The notes: generated from the letters alone by a model not told the origin. Positions 18,327 to 27,639 are shown, numbered from the stretch's first letter. The stretch: DNA of 64,000 bases from Pseudomonas protegens (GCF_013407925.2 NZ_CP060201.1:372001-436000); one strand, 5' to 3'. Translations and numbers: made by a program.

Positions 18327-18811
18327 AGCGCCTGTTCCCCGCGCCCTTCCTGTCCCTGGCACTGTGGCTGCTGTGGCTGGTGCTGAACCTGTCCATCAGC
18401 CCCGGCAATCTGCTGCTGGGGGCCATCCTGGGCTTTCTCGCGCCTTTGCTGATGCGCCCGTTGCGGCCGTTGCCGATCCGCATCCGCCGTCCCGGCACCA
18501 TCCTGCGCCTGCTGTTGCGGGTGGGCTGCGACGTGCTGGTATCGAACCTGATCGTGGCCTGGGGCGTGCTCAACGACGGACGCCGCCCGGTGCGCTCGGC
18601 CTTCGTCAAGATCCCCCTGGACCTGCGCGACGCCAACGGCCTGGCGGCGCTGTCCACCATCACCACGGTGGTGCCGGGCACGGTCTGGTCCGAGCTGTCC
18701 CTGGACCGCAGCATTCTCCTGCTGCACGTCTTCGATCTGCAGGATGAAGGGCAATTCATCCAGCACTTCAAGGCGACCTACGAGCGCCCGCTGATGGAGA
18801 TTTTCGAATGA
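18323..18811 (+). CDS. shaE: Mrp/Sha antiporter subunit E
   Basis: A 162-residue MnhE-family protein. Two N-terminal hydrophobic helices (LSLALWLLWLVLNLSISPGN, LLLGAILGFLAPLLM) are followed by a cytoplasmic domain with the family signature AALSTITTVVPGTVWSELS. It overlaps its neighbours on both sides by 4 bp. Confidence 0.93.
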   Translation: MKRLFPAPFLSLALWLLWLVLNLSISPGNLLLGAILGFLAPLLMRPLRPLPIRIRRPGTILRLLLRVGCDVLVSNLIVAWGVLNDGRRPVRSAFVKIPLDLRDANGLAALSTITTVVPGTVWSELSLDRSILLLHVFDLQDEGQFIQHFKATYERPLMEIFE

Positions 18812-19086
18812 GCGTGCTGTTGACCAACGCAATCTTGCTGAGCCTGTTCCTGTTTTCCCTGGCCATGGTCCTGACCCTGGTGCGCCTGTTCAAGGGCCCC
18901 TCGGCCCAGGACCGGGTCCTGGCCCTGGACTACCTGTACATCCTGGCGATGCTGATGATGCTGGTGCTGGGCATCCGCTACGCCAGTGACACCTACTTCG
19001 AGGCGGCGCTGCTGATCGCCCTGTTCGGCTTTGTCGGCTCCTTCGCCCTGGCCAAATTCCTCCTGCGCGGCGAGGTGATCGAATGA
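18808..19086 (+). CDS. shaF: Mrp/Sha antiporter subunit F
   Basis: A 92-residue protein with three hydrophobic helices, of the MnhF/PhaF family. VRLFKGPSAQDRVLALDYL is the conserved motif after the first helix; the C-terminal helix ends GFVGSFALAKFLLRGEVIE. Overlaps subunits E and G. Confidence 0.93.
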   Translation: MSVLLTNAILLSLFLFSLAMVLTLVRLFKGPSAQDRVLALDYLYILAMLMMLVLGIRYASDTYFEAALLIALFGFVGSFALAKFLLRGEVIE

Positions 19087-19451
19087 ACAGCCTGGAACAA
19101 CTGCCCCTCTGGGTGGAGGTCCTGGTGGCCGTGCTGCTGGTGATCAGCAGCCTGTTCGCCCTGATCGGCGCCCTGGGCATCCTGCGCATGAGGAGCTACT
19201 TCCAGCGCATGCACCCGCCGGCCCTGGCCTCGACCATGGGTTCCTGGACCGTGGCCCTGGCCTCGATCCTGTACTTTTCCGCGCTCAAGTCCGGGCCGGT
19301 GCTACATGCCTGGCTGATCCCGATCCTGCTGGCGATCACGGTGCCGGTGACCACCCTGCTGCTGGCCCGGGCGGCGCTGTTCCGCAAGCGCATGGCCGGC
19401 GACGATGTCCCGGCGGAAGTCAGCAGCAAACGCAACGAAAGCGGCAACTGA
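19083..19451 (+). CDS. shaG: Mrp/Sha antiporter subunit G
   Basis: A 122-residue protein with three hydrophobic helices and the MnhG motif LGILRMRSYFQRMHPPALA (about residues 31-49). It ends the operon and has a polar C-terminal tail. The next gene is convergent, with a REPIN in the gap. Confidence 0.93.
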   Translation: MNSLEQLPLWVEVLVAVLLVISSLFALIGALGILRMRSYFQRMHPPALASTMGSWTVALASILYFSALKSGPVLHAWLIPILLAITVPVTTLLLARAALFRKRMAGDDVPAEVSSKRNESGN

Positions 19452-19466
19452 GCCCACCCACCCCAT

Positions 19467-19548
19467 GTAGGAGCCGGCTTGCCGGCGAAGAGGCCTGTGA
19501 GCCTTGCAGCGAATCGGCTGGCGCCTTCGCTGGCAAGCCAGCTCCTAC
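19467..19548. repeat. REPIN-type repeat
   Basis: GTAGGAGCCGGCTTGCCGGC and GCTGGCAAGCCAGCTCCTAC form the two ends. It lies between the convergent antiporter operon and the DUF3995-like gene and may end or protect both transcripts. Confidence 0.85.
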
Positions 19549-19582
19549 ACAAGCCAGCGGCCACAGTGGGCGGGCTTGCCCT

Positions 19583-20020
19583 TCAAGCCCAGGCCAGCAC
19601 CAGCAGGCCGGCACCCAGTACCACGCACAGCGGGGAGTAGAACAGGGTGTCGAGACGGGCGAACTTCGAGTCGCGCACTTGCTTGAAGAAACCCACCAGC
19701 TCCGAGTCGCCAATGGCCCGGGCGAACATCAGCAGGGCAATGGCGCTGATCACCCACTGCAGGGAGGGATGGGTCACGCTCGGCAGGTAGAGCCCGACCC
19801 GCAGGCACACCAGCATGGCCACCAGCAAGAGCCCCACCGCCACCAGCAAGGTGGCCAGGGCCGGCGGGTGAAAGGCCGGTTGGCTTTGCCCGGGAGCCGG
19901 CCCCGGCACCTGGGGAATCACCGCGTCGCTGCCACGCTTGCCACCGGCGGCCCAGTACAGATGGATCAGGCTGATGAACAGGAAAGTAGCGGACATTCCC
20001 TGTGCGAGCAGAAGGTTCAT
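19583..20020 (-). CDS. DUF3995-like small membrane protein
   Basis: A 145-residue protein with four predicted membrane helices. The start at 20020 is supported by AAGGACG seven bases upstream. MSATFLFISLIHLYWAAGGKRGSDAVIP at the N-terminus and the closing arrangement DTLFYSPLCVVLGAGLLVLAW fit the DUF3995 family, which has no known function. It is divergent from the DUF2946 gene. Confidence 0.75.
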   Translation of the reverse strand: MNLLLAQGMSATFLFISLIHLYWAAGGKRGSDAVIPQVPGPAPGQSQPAFHPPALATLLVAVGLLLVAMLVCLRVGLYLPSVTHPSLQWVISAIALLMFARAIGDSELVGFFKQVRDSKFARLDTLFYSPLCVVLGAGLLVLAWA

Positions 20021-20116
20021 GGGCAGACGTCCTTGTAAAAAAGTCGTAAAGAGAATGGACTCGATTACGGGTTTTTGTAAGTACGTTCGTCGCCTTCGGT
20101 GGTAAAGTGCCGCCCC

Positions 20117-20503
20117 ATGAATTTGACCCGTTCCGATCGCTCGCTCGTTGCCTGGATGCTCTACTGCTGCGTCCTGTTCAACGTGTTCGCCTGCAGCATC
20201 GGTCACGGGCAGATGCTCGGCCAACAGCTCAACGGCATCGGCGGGCAGTTCTGCAGCATTGATCCCAACACCCAGGCGCCGTCCCAGCAACCGGCCGACC
20301 AGGACTCCCTGCCGACCCTGTCCAAGGCCTTCGGTTGCCCGCTGTGCTCCAGCGGCGGCATGGGGCCGGCGCTGAACTCCAGCCTCAGCCTGGCGCTGTT
20401 GCCGCAACCCCAGGCGCCGCCGCTGGCCCGCCAGTTCCAATCCCACCTCCCTGCCCGCTTCACCTGGCCCGCCGCCCATCCTCGGGCACCGCCCTACGCC
20501 TGA
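20117..20503 (+). CDS. DUF2946-like secreted/membrane protein
   Basis: A 128-residue protein whose N-terminal hydrophobic stretch (LVAWMLYCCVLFNVFACSI) looks like a signal anchor. It carries a CPLCSSGG cysteine pair near residue 75 and a Pro-rich tail. This pattern matches DUF2946 proteins, which in proteobacteria often sit beside TonB-dependent receptor genes, sometimes in copper-linked loci. It lies 88 bp upstream of a TonB receptor in the same direction, so they are probably co-transcribed. Confidence 0.7.
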   Translation: MNLTRSDRSLVAWMLYCCVLFNVFACSIGHGQMLGQQLNGIGGQFCSIDPNTQAPSQQPADQDSLPTLSKAFGCPLCSSGGMGPALNSSLSLALLPQPQAPPLARQFQSHLPARFTWPAAHPRAPPYA

Positions 20504-20591
20504 ATCTTGCTCGTGCTCAACCCGCCCACTGCGCTGCTGCGCGGCGCGTTCTGGCGGGCTCTTTTCCTAGTCAAGCATTCAGGATTCACCC

Positions 20592-22727
20592 ATGAAACAG
20601 CTTCCTTTGCTGGCCAGCGTGCTGGCCTGCCTGTCCGTCAACGCCTGGGGCCAATCCGCCCTGGAACTGGTCCCCACCACCGTCAACGCCGAGGGCACGG
20701 ACGTCGAACCCGGCCTGGACCTGGAGCAGTCCAGCGGCATGGCCTCGCGCCTGGGCCTGAGCCTGCGCGAAACCCCGGCCTCGGTGGCGATAGCCAGCCG
20801 CCAGGACATCGAGCGCCGGGGCGCGCGAACCTTCCAGGACGCCGCCAATGCCCTGCCCGGGGTCAACGCCAGTGCGCCGCCGGGGTTCGGCGGCTTTGTC
20901 TCCTACCGCGGCTTCAGCAGCAGCCAGATCACCCAGATGTTCAACGGCATCAACGTTGCCACCGGCCTGGCACGTCCCGTGGACGCCTGGATCTATGACC
21001 GGGTGGAACTGGTGGGCGGGCCCTCCTCGCTGATCAATGGCGCCGGCTCCGTGGGCGGCTCGCTGAACTACGTGACCAAGCTGGCGGAGCGCCGCGAACA
21101 GGCGGCTGAAGGCCTGCTCAGCTACGGCAGCTACGACACCACGCAAACCGCCTTCGGGGTCAATCACGCCCTCAGCCCGGCCGGCGCCGAGGTGCAGCAC
21201 TACACGCGCTTCGACGTCAGCCATAACACCAGCAACGGCTACATCGACCGCCAGGAAAGGGACGCCTGGAGCCTGGCCTTCTCCCTGCTCAGCGACCTGA
21301 CTCCGGACCTGTCCCACACCCTGGCCGTGGAATACCAGGACGAACACGAGGACAGCCCCTACTGGGGCACCCCGGTGCGCAACCCCAAGGCCGGCGAGCT
21401 GAAGATCGACAAGCACAATCGCTTCAACAACTACAACGTCGCCGATGGCCTGTATGAACAGCGCACGGTGTGGCTGCGCTCGATCATCGACTACCGGATC
21501 AACCCCAGTACCACGCTGCGCAACACCCTCTACCACCTGGACAGCCAGCGCGACTACCGCAACCTGGAGACCTACCAGTACAACGCCGACAACAGCCTTG
21601 TGAACCGCTCCACCGCCTACCTGGTGCGGCACCAGGGCCAGCAGGACGGCAACCAGTTCGAACTGCGCCATGACGATCAGTTATTCGGCCTCGACACCAC
21701 CTGGTCCGGGGGTTTTGAGTACAAGGTCAACAGCACCACCAGCTCACCGTGGAACGTGTCAGCCAACAACAGCGTGGACCCCGGCCATTTCCAGCCGGGC
21801 TACTTCTATGACCTCAAGGACACCCGCCAGCGCTGGGTCAAGGACAAGACCAACCAGGTCACCACCCGTGCCCTGTTCGTCGAGAACCGCCTGGCCCTGA
21901 CCGACGAGCTGTCCCTGCTCAGCGGCCTGCGCTATGACGCCATCGACCTGGACGTGACCAACCACCGGGCGATCACCGCCAGCAACCCGCGTCACCTCAA
22001 GCGCAACTGGGAGCCGCTCACCGGGCGCCTGGGGCTGACCTGGCAGTTCCTGCCCAGCGCCAACGTCTACGTGCAATACAGCACCGCCGCCGAACAGCCC
22101 AGCGGCACCCAGAACTTCGAGGTGTCCACCGGCAAGCAATGGGAAGTGGGCAGCAAGTTCGACTACCTGGACGGACGCGGCTCGGCGACCCTGGCTGCCT
22201 ACCGCATCCAACGCCAGGACTTTGCCGTCACCGATCCCCAGGACCCGGCCAACAGCATTCCCGTGGGCCAGCAGACCTCCAAGGGCATCGAACTGGCCAG
22301 CTCGCTGCGGGTGACGCCCAAGCTGCTGGCGGAAGCCAACTTCGCCTGGGTCGACGCCGAATACGACGAGTTCAACGAAAAGATTGCCAGCGGCGCGGTG
22401 GTCTCGCGCAAGGGCAACACCCCGACCAACGTCCCCGAGCGGGTGGCCAACCTGTGGTTGACCTATGACCTGGCCCCGAGCTGGCAGACCGGGGTCGACG
22501 CGCGCTACGTGGCCTCGGTGTACGCCAACAACGCCAACACCTTGCGCATGCCCGCCTACACCCTGTACGGCAGCTTCCTGCGCTATCAGGTCGACAGCCA
22601 CACCAGCGTCACCGGCCGGGTACGCAACCTGACCAACGAGGTCTACGGCCAGTTCGCCCATGTGTCCCCGGCCTATTACCTGGGCACCCCGCGGACCTTC
22701 GAACTGGCGCTGCAGACCCGTTTCTGA
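20592..22727 (+). CDS. TonB-dependent outer-membrane receptor
   Basis: A 711-residue outer-membrane receptor with a signal peptide (MKQLPLLASVLACLSVNAWG). The plug domain shows RETPASVAIASRQDIERRG, ALPGVNASAPPGFGGFVSYRGF and YDRVELVGGPSSLINGAGSVGG. The barrel ends with a terminal aromatic (FELALQTRF). There is no N-terminal signalling (STN) domain, so it should not act directly through an anti-sigma factor. Family resemblance is to ferric-siderophore receptors, but the DUF2946 partner leaves copper or another metal complex possible. Confidence 0.9.
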   Translation: MKQLPLLASVLACLSVNAWGQSALELVPTTVNAEGTDVEPGLDLEQSSGMASRLGLSLRETPASVAIASRQDIERRGARTFQDAANALPGVNASAPPGFGGFVSYRGFSSSQITQMFNGINVATGLARPVDAWIYDRVELVGGPSSLINGAGSVGGSLNYVTKLAERREQAAEGLLSYGSYDTTQTAFGVNHALSPAGAEVQHYTRFDVSHNTSNGYIDRQERDAWSLAFSLLSDLTPDLSHTLAVEYQDEHEDSPYWGTPVRNPKAGELKIDKHNRFNNYNVADGLYEQRTVWLRSIIDYRINPSTTLRNTLYHLDSQRDYRNLETYQYNADNSLVNRSTAYLVRHQGQQDGNQFELRHDDQLFGLDTTWSGGFEYKVNSTTSSPWNVSANNSVDPGHFQPGYFYDLKDTRQRWVKDKTNQVTTRALFVENRLALTDELSLLSGLRYDAIDLDVTNHRAITASNPRHLKRNWEPLTGRLGLTWQFLPSANVYVQYSTAAEQPSGTQNFEVSTGKQWEVGSKFDYLDGRGSATLAAYRIQRQDFAVTDPQDPANSIPVGQQTSKGIELASSLRVTPKLLAEANFAWVDAEYDEFNEKIASGAVVSRKGNTPTNVPERVANLWLTYDLAPSWQTGVDARYVASVYANNANTLRMPAYTLYGSFLRYQVDSHTSVTGRVRNLTNEVYGQFAHVSPAYYLGTPRTFELALQTRF

Positions 22728-22767
22728 CCCGGCTTGCGGGCCTCTTCGCCGGCAAGCCGGCTCCTAC
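22727..22767. repeat. Single REP element
   Basis: One REP half ending TTCGCCGGCAAGCCGGCTCC-TAC occupies the whole gap between the convergent TonB receptor gene and the binding-protein gene. No partner arm is present. Confidence 0.65.
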
Positions 22768-23777
22768 ATCAGGGCGGCGGCGACTTTGTCGGCGATGTCC
22801 CGGGGCACCCAGGTGCGCCAGATCTCGGGGTGCTGCTTGAGAAAGGCGCGGGCCGCGTCGCGCGGAGCACTGTGGCTTTCGCTCATCTGCGCCAGGGCCT
22901 GGTTGAGAGGATCGATCGGCAAGTCCACCTGACGGAAGAAGCTCACCAGTTGCGGGTACTGCTGGTGAAACGGCGCGGACACGCCAATCGACAGCTTCGA
23001 GGCCAGGGAACGGCTCGGGCGCGGGTTGGGATTGCCGGCATCGGTCAGGGTTTTCCAGGCCTCGGCATCGAACGGCGGCTCTTGCAGCTGCACCAGCTTG
23101 TAGCGTCCCAATAGCGGCGTCGGCGACCAGTAGTAGAACAGCACCGGCCGGCCCCGGCGGATCGACGAGGTGATTTCCGCATCCAGCGCCGCTCCGGAAC
23201 CGCTGCGAAAGTTCACGTAGCTGTCTTGCAGGCCATAGGCCTTGAGTTTCTGCTGGTTGACGATTTCCGAGGTCCAGCCGATCGGGCTGTTGAGGAAGCG
23301 GCCCTTGCCCGGAGTTTCCGGGTCCCTGAACACGTCCTTGTAGCGGGCCAGGTCCGCGACGCTGCGCAACTCCGGGGCCAGCGGCTTGAGGCCTCTGGCC
23401 GGATCGCCCTTGATCACGTACTCCGGCACCCACCAGCCTTCGGTGGCGCCCTTGACCGTATCCCCCAGGGCGATCACCTTGCCCTCGGCCTCGGCCTTGA
23501 CCCATACCGGGCTGCGCCCGGCCCACTCTTCGCCGATCACCTGGATATCGTTGCTGGCCAGGGCGGTTTCCAGGGTGATGGTGGTGCCCGGCAGGCTGTC
23601 GGTAGGCAAGCCATAACCGCTCTCCACCACAACGCGCAGGATCTCGGTGATCAGGCTGCCGCTTTCCCAGTTCAGGTCGGCGAAGTGGATCGGCTCGGCG
23701 GCCACGGCCGGCGGCAAGGGGGCAAAGCCGGCCAGGGTCAGCAGGCCGCTGGCCAGCAGCGCTCGGAAGCCTTTCAT
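22764..23777 (-). CDS. Orphan glycine betaine/choline-type ABC substrate-binding protein (OpuAC family)
   Basis: A 337-residue periplasmic protein. The start at 23777 has an AGAGGTG site; a signal peptide ends near AVAA. Mature features fit the OpuAC/ProX family: HFADLNWESGSLITEILRVV at the start, ATEGWWVPEYVIKGDPARG, and SGSGAALDAEITSSIRRGRP. No permease or ATPase gene is adjacent. Pseudomonads are known to carry orphan binding proteins of this type (BetX, CaiX) that share a CbcWV core transporter, so this may be one of them. Confidence 0.82.
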   Translation of the reverse strand: MKGFRALLASGLLTLAGFAPLPPAVAAEPIHFADLNWESGSLITEILRVVVESGYGLPTDSLPGTTITLETALASNDIQVIGEEWAGRSPVWVKAEAEGKVIALGDTVKGATEGWWVPEYVIKGDPARGLKPLAPELRSVADLARYKDVFRDPETPGKGRFLNSPIGWTSEIVNQQKLKAYGLQDSYVNFRSGSGAALDAEITSSIRRGRPVLFYYWSPTPLLGRYKLVQLQEPPFDAEAWKTLTDAGNPNPRPSRSLASKLSIGVSAPFHQQYPQLVSFFRQVDLPIDPLNQALAQMSESHSAPRDAARAFLKQHPEIWRTWVPRDIADKVAAALM

Positions 23778-23914
23778 GGGGTACACCTCTCGGAGTCGGG
23801 ACCTGGGCCAAAAGGGACCCGCTGCGCCAATGCGCGCGGCCCCTGAAGCATTGAGTCAACTGACTGTAGTAGAGGTTCCGTATTTTCCACCGGGGGCGAT
23901 GCCGGGATCGGCCA

Positions 23915-24118
23915 TCACGGGTCCGCCGGCTCCTGCAAGCGCTGCAACTCGCGGCGCACCATGCTGGCGTAGGTCGCCGGACGCAGGTGGTACAGCTCGC
24001 CGGCCACCCAGTTCAGCCAGGCGCCCTGCAAGCGCGGCTTTTCGGCGAACAGGCGCCGGGCCTCTTCGGCGGCGGCCTGTTGATGCTGGCGATGAAACTC
24101 GGCGCGGCCCTGGCTCAT
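23915..24118 (-). CDS. Small hypothetical protein
   Basis: A 67-residue basic, probably helical protein (MSQGRAEFHRQHQQAAAEEA onward, with WLNWVAGELYHLRPATYASM). Its ATG overlaps the stop of the preceding gene as TGATG; GTG at 24121 is an alternative start. No family recognised. The overlap suggests it works with or is dosage-linked to the preceding gene product. Confidence 0.6.
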   Translation of the reverse strand: MSQGRAEFHRQHQQAAAEEARRLFAEKPRLQGAWLNWVAGELYHLRPATYASMVRRELQRLQEPADP

Positions 24119-24588
24119 CACTCGCTGGCCTTGAAGCTCACCAGTTCGCCCTTGCGGAATTTGGCGGCCTTGGCGGTGACCGCCTTGAGGGTCTTGGTCA
24201 GGCCTTCCTGCAGTTGCTCGTTGGCGGCGAAGAGCGTCACCACCGCATGCCCTTCCTTGAAGACGATCCCCTGCCCCAGGGGGCTGCTGACAAAGGCATA
24301 GTCGCCCAGGCCATAGACGGTGAGCTTGATCTCGCGAAAGCGGATCTCCAGCTTGCCGCCTTCGCGGCTGGGCAGCACGGCGGCGCGAAAATGATCGCCG
24401 ACCTTGAGTTCCAGGCGTGGCTTGTCGTCCACCACCAGCGCGGTCGCGGTATCGATCTCGGCGACGTAGAAGCCTTCAGCGGACTGTTCGGTGATGTAGA
24501 CAAAACGAGATTGGAACAGCTTGACCAACTTTGCGCGCAAATCACCCAACACGAACAAAGCATGCATTTCAAGATTACTTACTGCCAA
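24118..24588 (-). CDS. Hypothetical protein with beta-rich domain
   Basis: About 156 residues. TTG at 24588 is favoured as start because GGGGAG lies six bases upstream; ATG at 24567 (MHALFVLGDLRAKL) is the conservative alternative. The middle alternates short strands (GFYVAEIDTATALVVDD, KLEIRFREIKLTVYGLGDYAFV), reminiscent of a small beta barrel, and the C-terminus is basic. I do not recognise the family. Coupled to the 67-residue gene downstream. Confidence 0.6.
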   Translation of the reverse strand: MAVSNLEMHALFVLGDLRAKLVKLFQSRFVYITEQSAEGFYVAEIDTATALVVDDKPRLELKVGDHFRAAVLPSREGGKLEIRFREIKLTVYGLGDYAFVSSPLGQGIVFKEGHAVVTLFAANEQLQEGLTKTLKAVTAKAAKFRKGELVSFKASE

Positions 24589-25260
24589 GGAACACTCCCC
24601 GATACTCAAAAGGGTGCCGCCCGAAAAAAATGGACAGCACAAAAAACCGCCATGACGGCGTGATCACCTCAATCAGTTACCCCAAAAAACACACAAATGC
24701 AGCGGGTACTCCAGGCCACGGCGTTGGCGCCGGCGCTGAGCAACGGGCATTTCGCCGAAGCATCAGGCACAGGTTGAAGGCTGTAGGAGTAGGCTCTGAC
24801 ACCCCGAAAAGTGTGGCGGCGAGTTATCTGGGGCGGGTACTGAAACAGGCCGGTAAGCCGGATATACCCTGAGATTGAATCCCCGGATCGGCAGCCACTT
24901 CGGGTTGCAGAGGCAATTCTAGAGCAACTTTGTGCATTTCGACCATTTAAAGCGAGCGATTGATGGCGGCCCGGCCATTGATTAGTACACAGACTAATGT
25001 TGCTCATCAGCGGGTAATCTTGCCCGCAGTCGTCACACGAAGGCCCGGCATTCTAACCAGTAATACGCGGGCGCAGTGATCTGGGTTGGCGGATTTAAGC
25101 GTAAGAAAGTTCACTTTAGTCCCTCGGAACATTCGTTACCTAAAACCGCAATGACATAACTCAGCCCCTCGCAACGCAACAACTGCCATACTCCGCCGCT
25201 GGTTGAGCGACCGCGGTACGGGCGCTCAAGCACTCACTCATCTCCAAGGGAAGGCTAGAA
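24589..25260. other. 672-bp intergenic region without a recognised gene
   Basis: No convincing coding frame with a ribosome site is visible. A trace of a REP sequence (CTGTAGGAGTAGGCTC) lies at about 24780. Just before the small gene at 25261, TTGAGCG at 25203-25209 pairs with CGCTCAA at 25223-25229 and could form a leader hairpin. A small RNA cannot be excluded. Confidence 0.4.
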
Positions 25261-25491
25261 GTGACCGAACTAGATATTGGCGAGTTTTTCATTCGTGGCG
25301 AGTGCAGAGAAGTCGAAGGCGAATTCCAGGCCGTGATTGCCATGCGCGCCAAACCTCCACTGACTCAGATCACCTTCCACCAGGTGGAACGGGACCGCTG
25401 GTTCAAGACTCCGGAAGAAGCCCTGGCCGCAGCCAAGGCCTCGGCCAAGGCCCTCAAGCTGGCCATTGACCAGGGCGCCCTGAACGCCTGA
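25261..25491 (+). CDS. Small hypothetical protein
   Basis: A 76-residue protein with a GTG start preceded by AAGGGAAGG. It has an N-terminal beta-rich half (VEGEFQAVIAMRAKPPLTQI) and a helical Ala/Lys-rich C-terminus (EEALAAAKASAKALKLAID). No domain recognised. Converges on the 72-residue gene downstream. Confidence 0.65.
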   Translation: MTELDIGEFFIRGECREVEGEFQAVIAMRAKPPLTQITFHQVERDRWFKTPEEALAAAKASAKALKLAIDQGALNA

Positions 25492-25515
25492 TTCCCCTCT
25501 TGACTCGAACACACC

Positions 25516-25548
25516 CGCCGCCCTGGCCGCACAGGCCCAAGGGCGGCG
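25516..25548. terminator. GC-rich hairpin between convergent small genes
   Basis: CGCCGCCCT at 25516-25524 pairs perfectly with AGGGCGGCG at 25540-25548, and the loop contains a further GGCC/GGCC pair. There is no T-tract, so intrinsic termination is uncertain, but its place 25 bp after one stop and 48 bp from the other fits a shared terminator. Confidence 0.4.
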
Positions 25549-25595
25549 ACAAGCGCCCAGCGCCCCCACCTCGAACGCCTGCGCCCAACCAAGAT

Positions 25596-25814
25596 TCAAG
25601 CCGAGTGCCTGAACCCCTGGCGCGCTCCCTGGACACTGGCCAGTTGTGCCTGCCACGCCTGCCGGCACTCTTCGGCTTCGGCCCGACTGGCAAACGCGGT
25701 GCCGCGCTGCTCGCCATTGACCAGCACCACCCAGCACGCCTTGCGCCCCAGGGCCCGCAGCGAAGCGGGAACGCCACTGCCAATCATCACTGCCACATCG
25801 ACTTTGCTGTGCAT
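25596..25814 (-). CDS. Small hypothetical protein
   Basis: A 72-residue protein starting MHSKVDVAVMIGSGVP, with a GAGGTG ribosome site six bases upstream. A central beta-like stretch (KACWVVLVNGEQRGTAFAS) is followed by a helix rich in Ala, Glu and Gln. No family recognised; no signal peptide. Confidence 0.6.
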   Translation of the reverse strand: MHSKVDVAVMIGSGVPASLRALGRKACWVVLVNGEQRGTAFASRAEAEECRQAWQAQLASVQGARQGFRHSA

Positions 25815-25932
25815 GGAGCACCTCGCGGAATTAGTTAGCCTCCTAACGATGTTCGGATACTAATCGCTTCCCGGCCTCGATAACAGCCCGAATCTGCACA
25901 GCAGCGTTACCTCGCGAGTAACAATCGACCTC

Positions 25933-27555
25933 TCAAGACTTGCGCCTAGGGGCTGCCTGCTCGGGTTTGTAGCCCAGGCGCAGGCCGCCCCAATGCCGTC
26001 CCTGGACCATGATCGGCACCGACAGGTCATGCATCAGCTCGCCGGTATCACGGGTGTAGGTCTGCAGCAACAGCGGCTGCTGGTGACTGCCGCAACGGAT
26101 GCCGGTGCGATCGGCGAACTTGCGCTTGCTGCGGTTGTGCAGGATGTCCACCTGGGGATCGCCGGTCAGCGGCTGGGAGAAAATCTTGTTGTGGGTCGGT
26201 ACATAACCTTCCTGGGTGCAGGCGATGGCGAACACCAGGCCGTCGTGGCGCGGCAGCAGGGACTCCTGGATCGGCGGCAGCACCTGATCGGTGTAGCGGT
26301 CGAACCGGGTCTGGTACTTGGGCGGATGGGTATTGGGAATCGGCTGATAGTGGCGGTCGAACAAATCATCGAGGCTGATGCGGTTCTGCGCCAGGTCGGC
26401 CTCGAACTGCTCGGCGATGCGCCGCGCGCCTTCGCGGGCCAGGTCATAGATACGCTGGTGATAGTCGTCCAGGCCCACCGCCGCCAAACGCTCGCTGATG
26501 GTTTCCGCCTGCCCTTCCATCTGCACCGCGGCCTCGGCCAGGCTGCGGGTCTGCTGGTCGCTGATGGCCAGGTCGCTGCGCATCTGCTCCACGGCGTGGA
26601 ACAGGCTGTCGAGCTGTTCGCGATTGGTTTCGGCGCCCCGGGCGATCTCGCTGACCTGCTCCTCCACCCCCGCCGCCAGCCGCGCGATGTTGTCCAGATG
26701 CCGCCCGGTGTGCTCCACCTGCTCCACCCCCAGGTTCAGGTCGTCGGACAGCTGGCGGATCTGCTCCACCACATCGCTGGTGCGCTGCTGGATATCCGCC
26801 ACCATCACCCCGACCTCGTCGGTGGCCGAGGCGGTGCGCCCGGCCAGCCCGCGCACCTCGTCGGCGACCACGGCAAAGCCGCGCCCGTGCTCCCCGGCCC
26901 GGGCCGCTTCGATGGCCGCGTTCAGGGCCAGCAGATTGGTCTGGCTGGCGATGGACTGGATCACCAGGGTCACCCGCTGGATCTCTTCGCTGCGCTGGCT
27001 CAAGGCCTCGATCAGCTCGCGGCTGCCATTGGCCCGCTGGCTCAGGGAATGCATGCGGCTGATGGACTCGCCCAGCACCGTGCGCCCTTCGGCACTGCTG
27101 GCATGGGCTTGGCTGGCGGCGCCCAGGGCCTGCTGGCTGAGCTGTGAGGTGACCTGTTCGGTCTTGATCATCACCTCGGCGTTGCCGACGATGCGCGCCG
27201 CGGCATCCAGCTGGGATTGCAGCTTGCCCGCCAGTTGCGTCACCGAATAGGCCACGCCAGCGGCAGACAGGGCGTTATGGGTGGTGCTGTAGGACAGGTC
27301 GCGGGTCAGCGAGGACAGCTCACTGTCGGCCGTTGCCGCCGGCGTCTCGGGCACCTTGCGGCTTCTCAGCCGGGGCAGCCAGACCACCAGCACCGCCAGA
27401 GGCAGGCACAGGTACAGCGACCAGTCACCCAGTGCCTGGCCAACCAGCAAGCCCATCAAGGCCGCGCTCTGCAAGGTCGGCGCCCACCAGCGGGCGGCGG
27501 GTGTTGCTGCCAGCGGTTGCGCGATCGGCACCGCTAGAGATCCTTCTCTTGACAT
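25933..27555 (-). CDS. Methyl-accepting chemotaxis protein with C-terminal sensor-like domain
   Basis: A 540-residue chemoreceptor. Two hydrophobic segments lie at about residues 23-62 with almost no loop between them, so there is no periplasmic ligand domain and no HAMP is evident. The signalling domain spans about 120-375; its hairpin tip shows [20 protein letters not shown] and [15 protein letters not shown]. After residue 400 there is a separate conserved domain ([51 protein letters not shown]) that resembles C-terminal sensor domains found in other Pseudomonas chemoreceptors and would be cytoplasmic. The start at 27555 has a GGGG site; GTG at 27564 is an alternative. Confidence 0.88.
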   Translation of the reverse strand: MSREGSLAVPIAQPLAATPAARWWAPTLQSAALMGLLVGQALGDWSLYLCLPLAVLVVWLPRLRSRKVPETPAATADSELSSLTRDLSYSTTHNALSAAGVAYSVTQLAGKLQSQLDAAARIVGNAEVMIKTEQVTSQLSQQALGAASQAHASSAEGRTVLGESISRMHSLSQRANGSRELIEALSQRSEEIQRVTLVIQSIASQTNLLALNAAIEAARAGEHGRGFAVVADEVRGLAGRTASATDEVGVMVADIQQRTSDVVEQIRQLSDDLNLGVEQVEHTGRHLDNIARLAAGVEEQVSEIARGAETNREQLDSLFHAVEQMRSDLAISDQQTRSLAEAAVQMEGQAETISERLAAVGLDDYHQRIYDLAREGARRIAEQFEADLAQNRISLDDLFDRHYQPIPNTHPPKYQTRFDRYTDQVLPPIQESLLPRHDGLVFAIACTQEGYVPTHNKIFSQPLTGDPQVDILHNRSKRKFADRTGIRCGSHQQPLLLQTYTRDTGELMHDLSVPIMVQGRHWGGLRLGYKPEQAAPRRKS

Positions 27556-27639
27556 GTTTAGCACCCCACATCGTTCTAATTATTTTCGGCATTAGACGCC
27601 ACTATAAGGCCATTAACCATGGTCCCTTAGTAGGAAGAA

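Noticed and set aside
24669..25007. A 112-codon minus-strand open frame in an otherwise empty region
   Set aside because: No good ribosome site; composition is rich in Arg, Ser and Cys with no structural pattern, and it begins far from any operon.
25908..25924. GTTAC-CTCGCGA-GTAAC inverted repeat after the chemoreceptor gene
   Set aside because: Short arms, no T-tract, and no matching partner elsewhere; not enough to call an operator or terminator.
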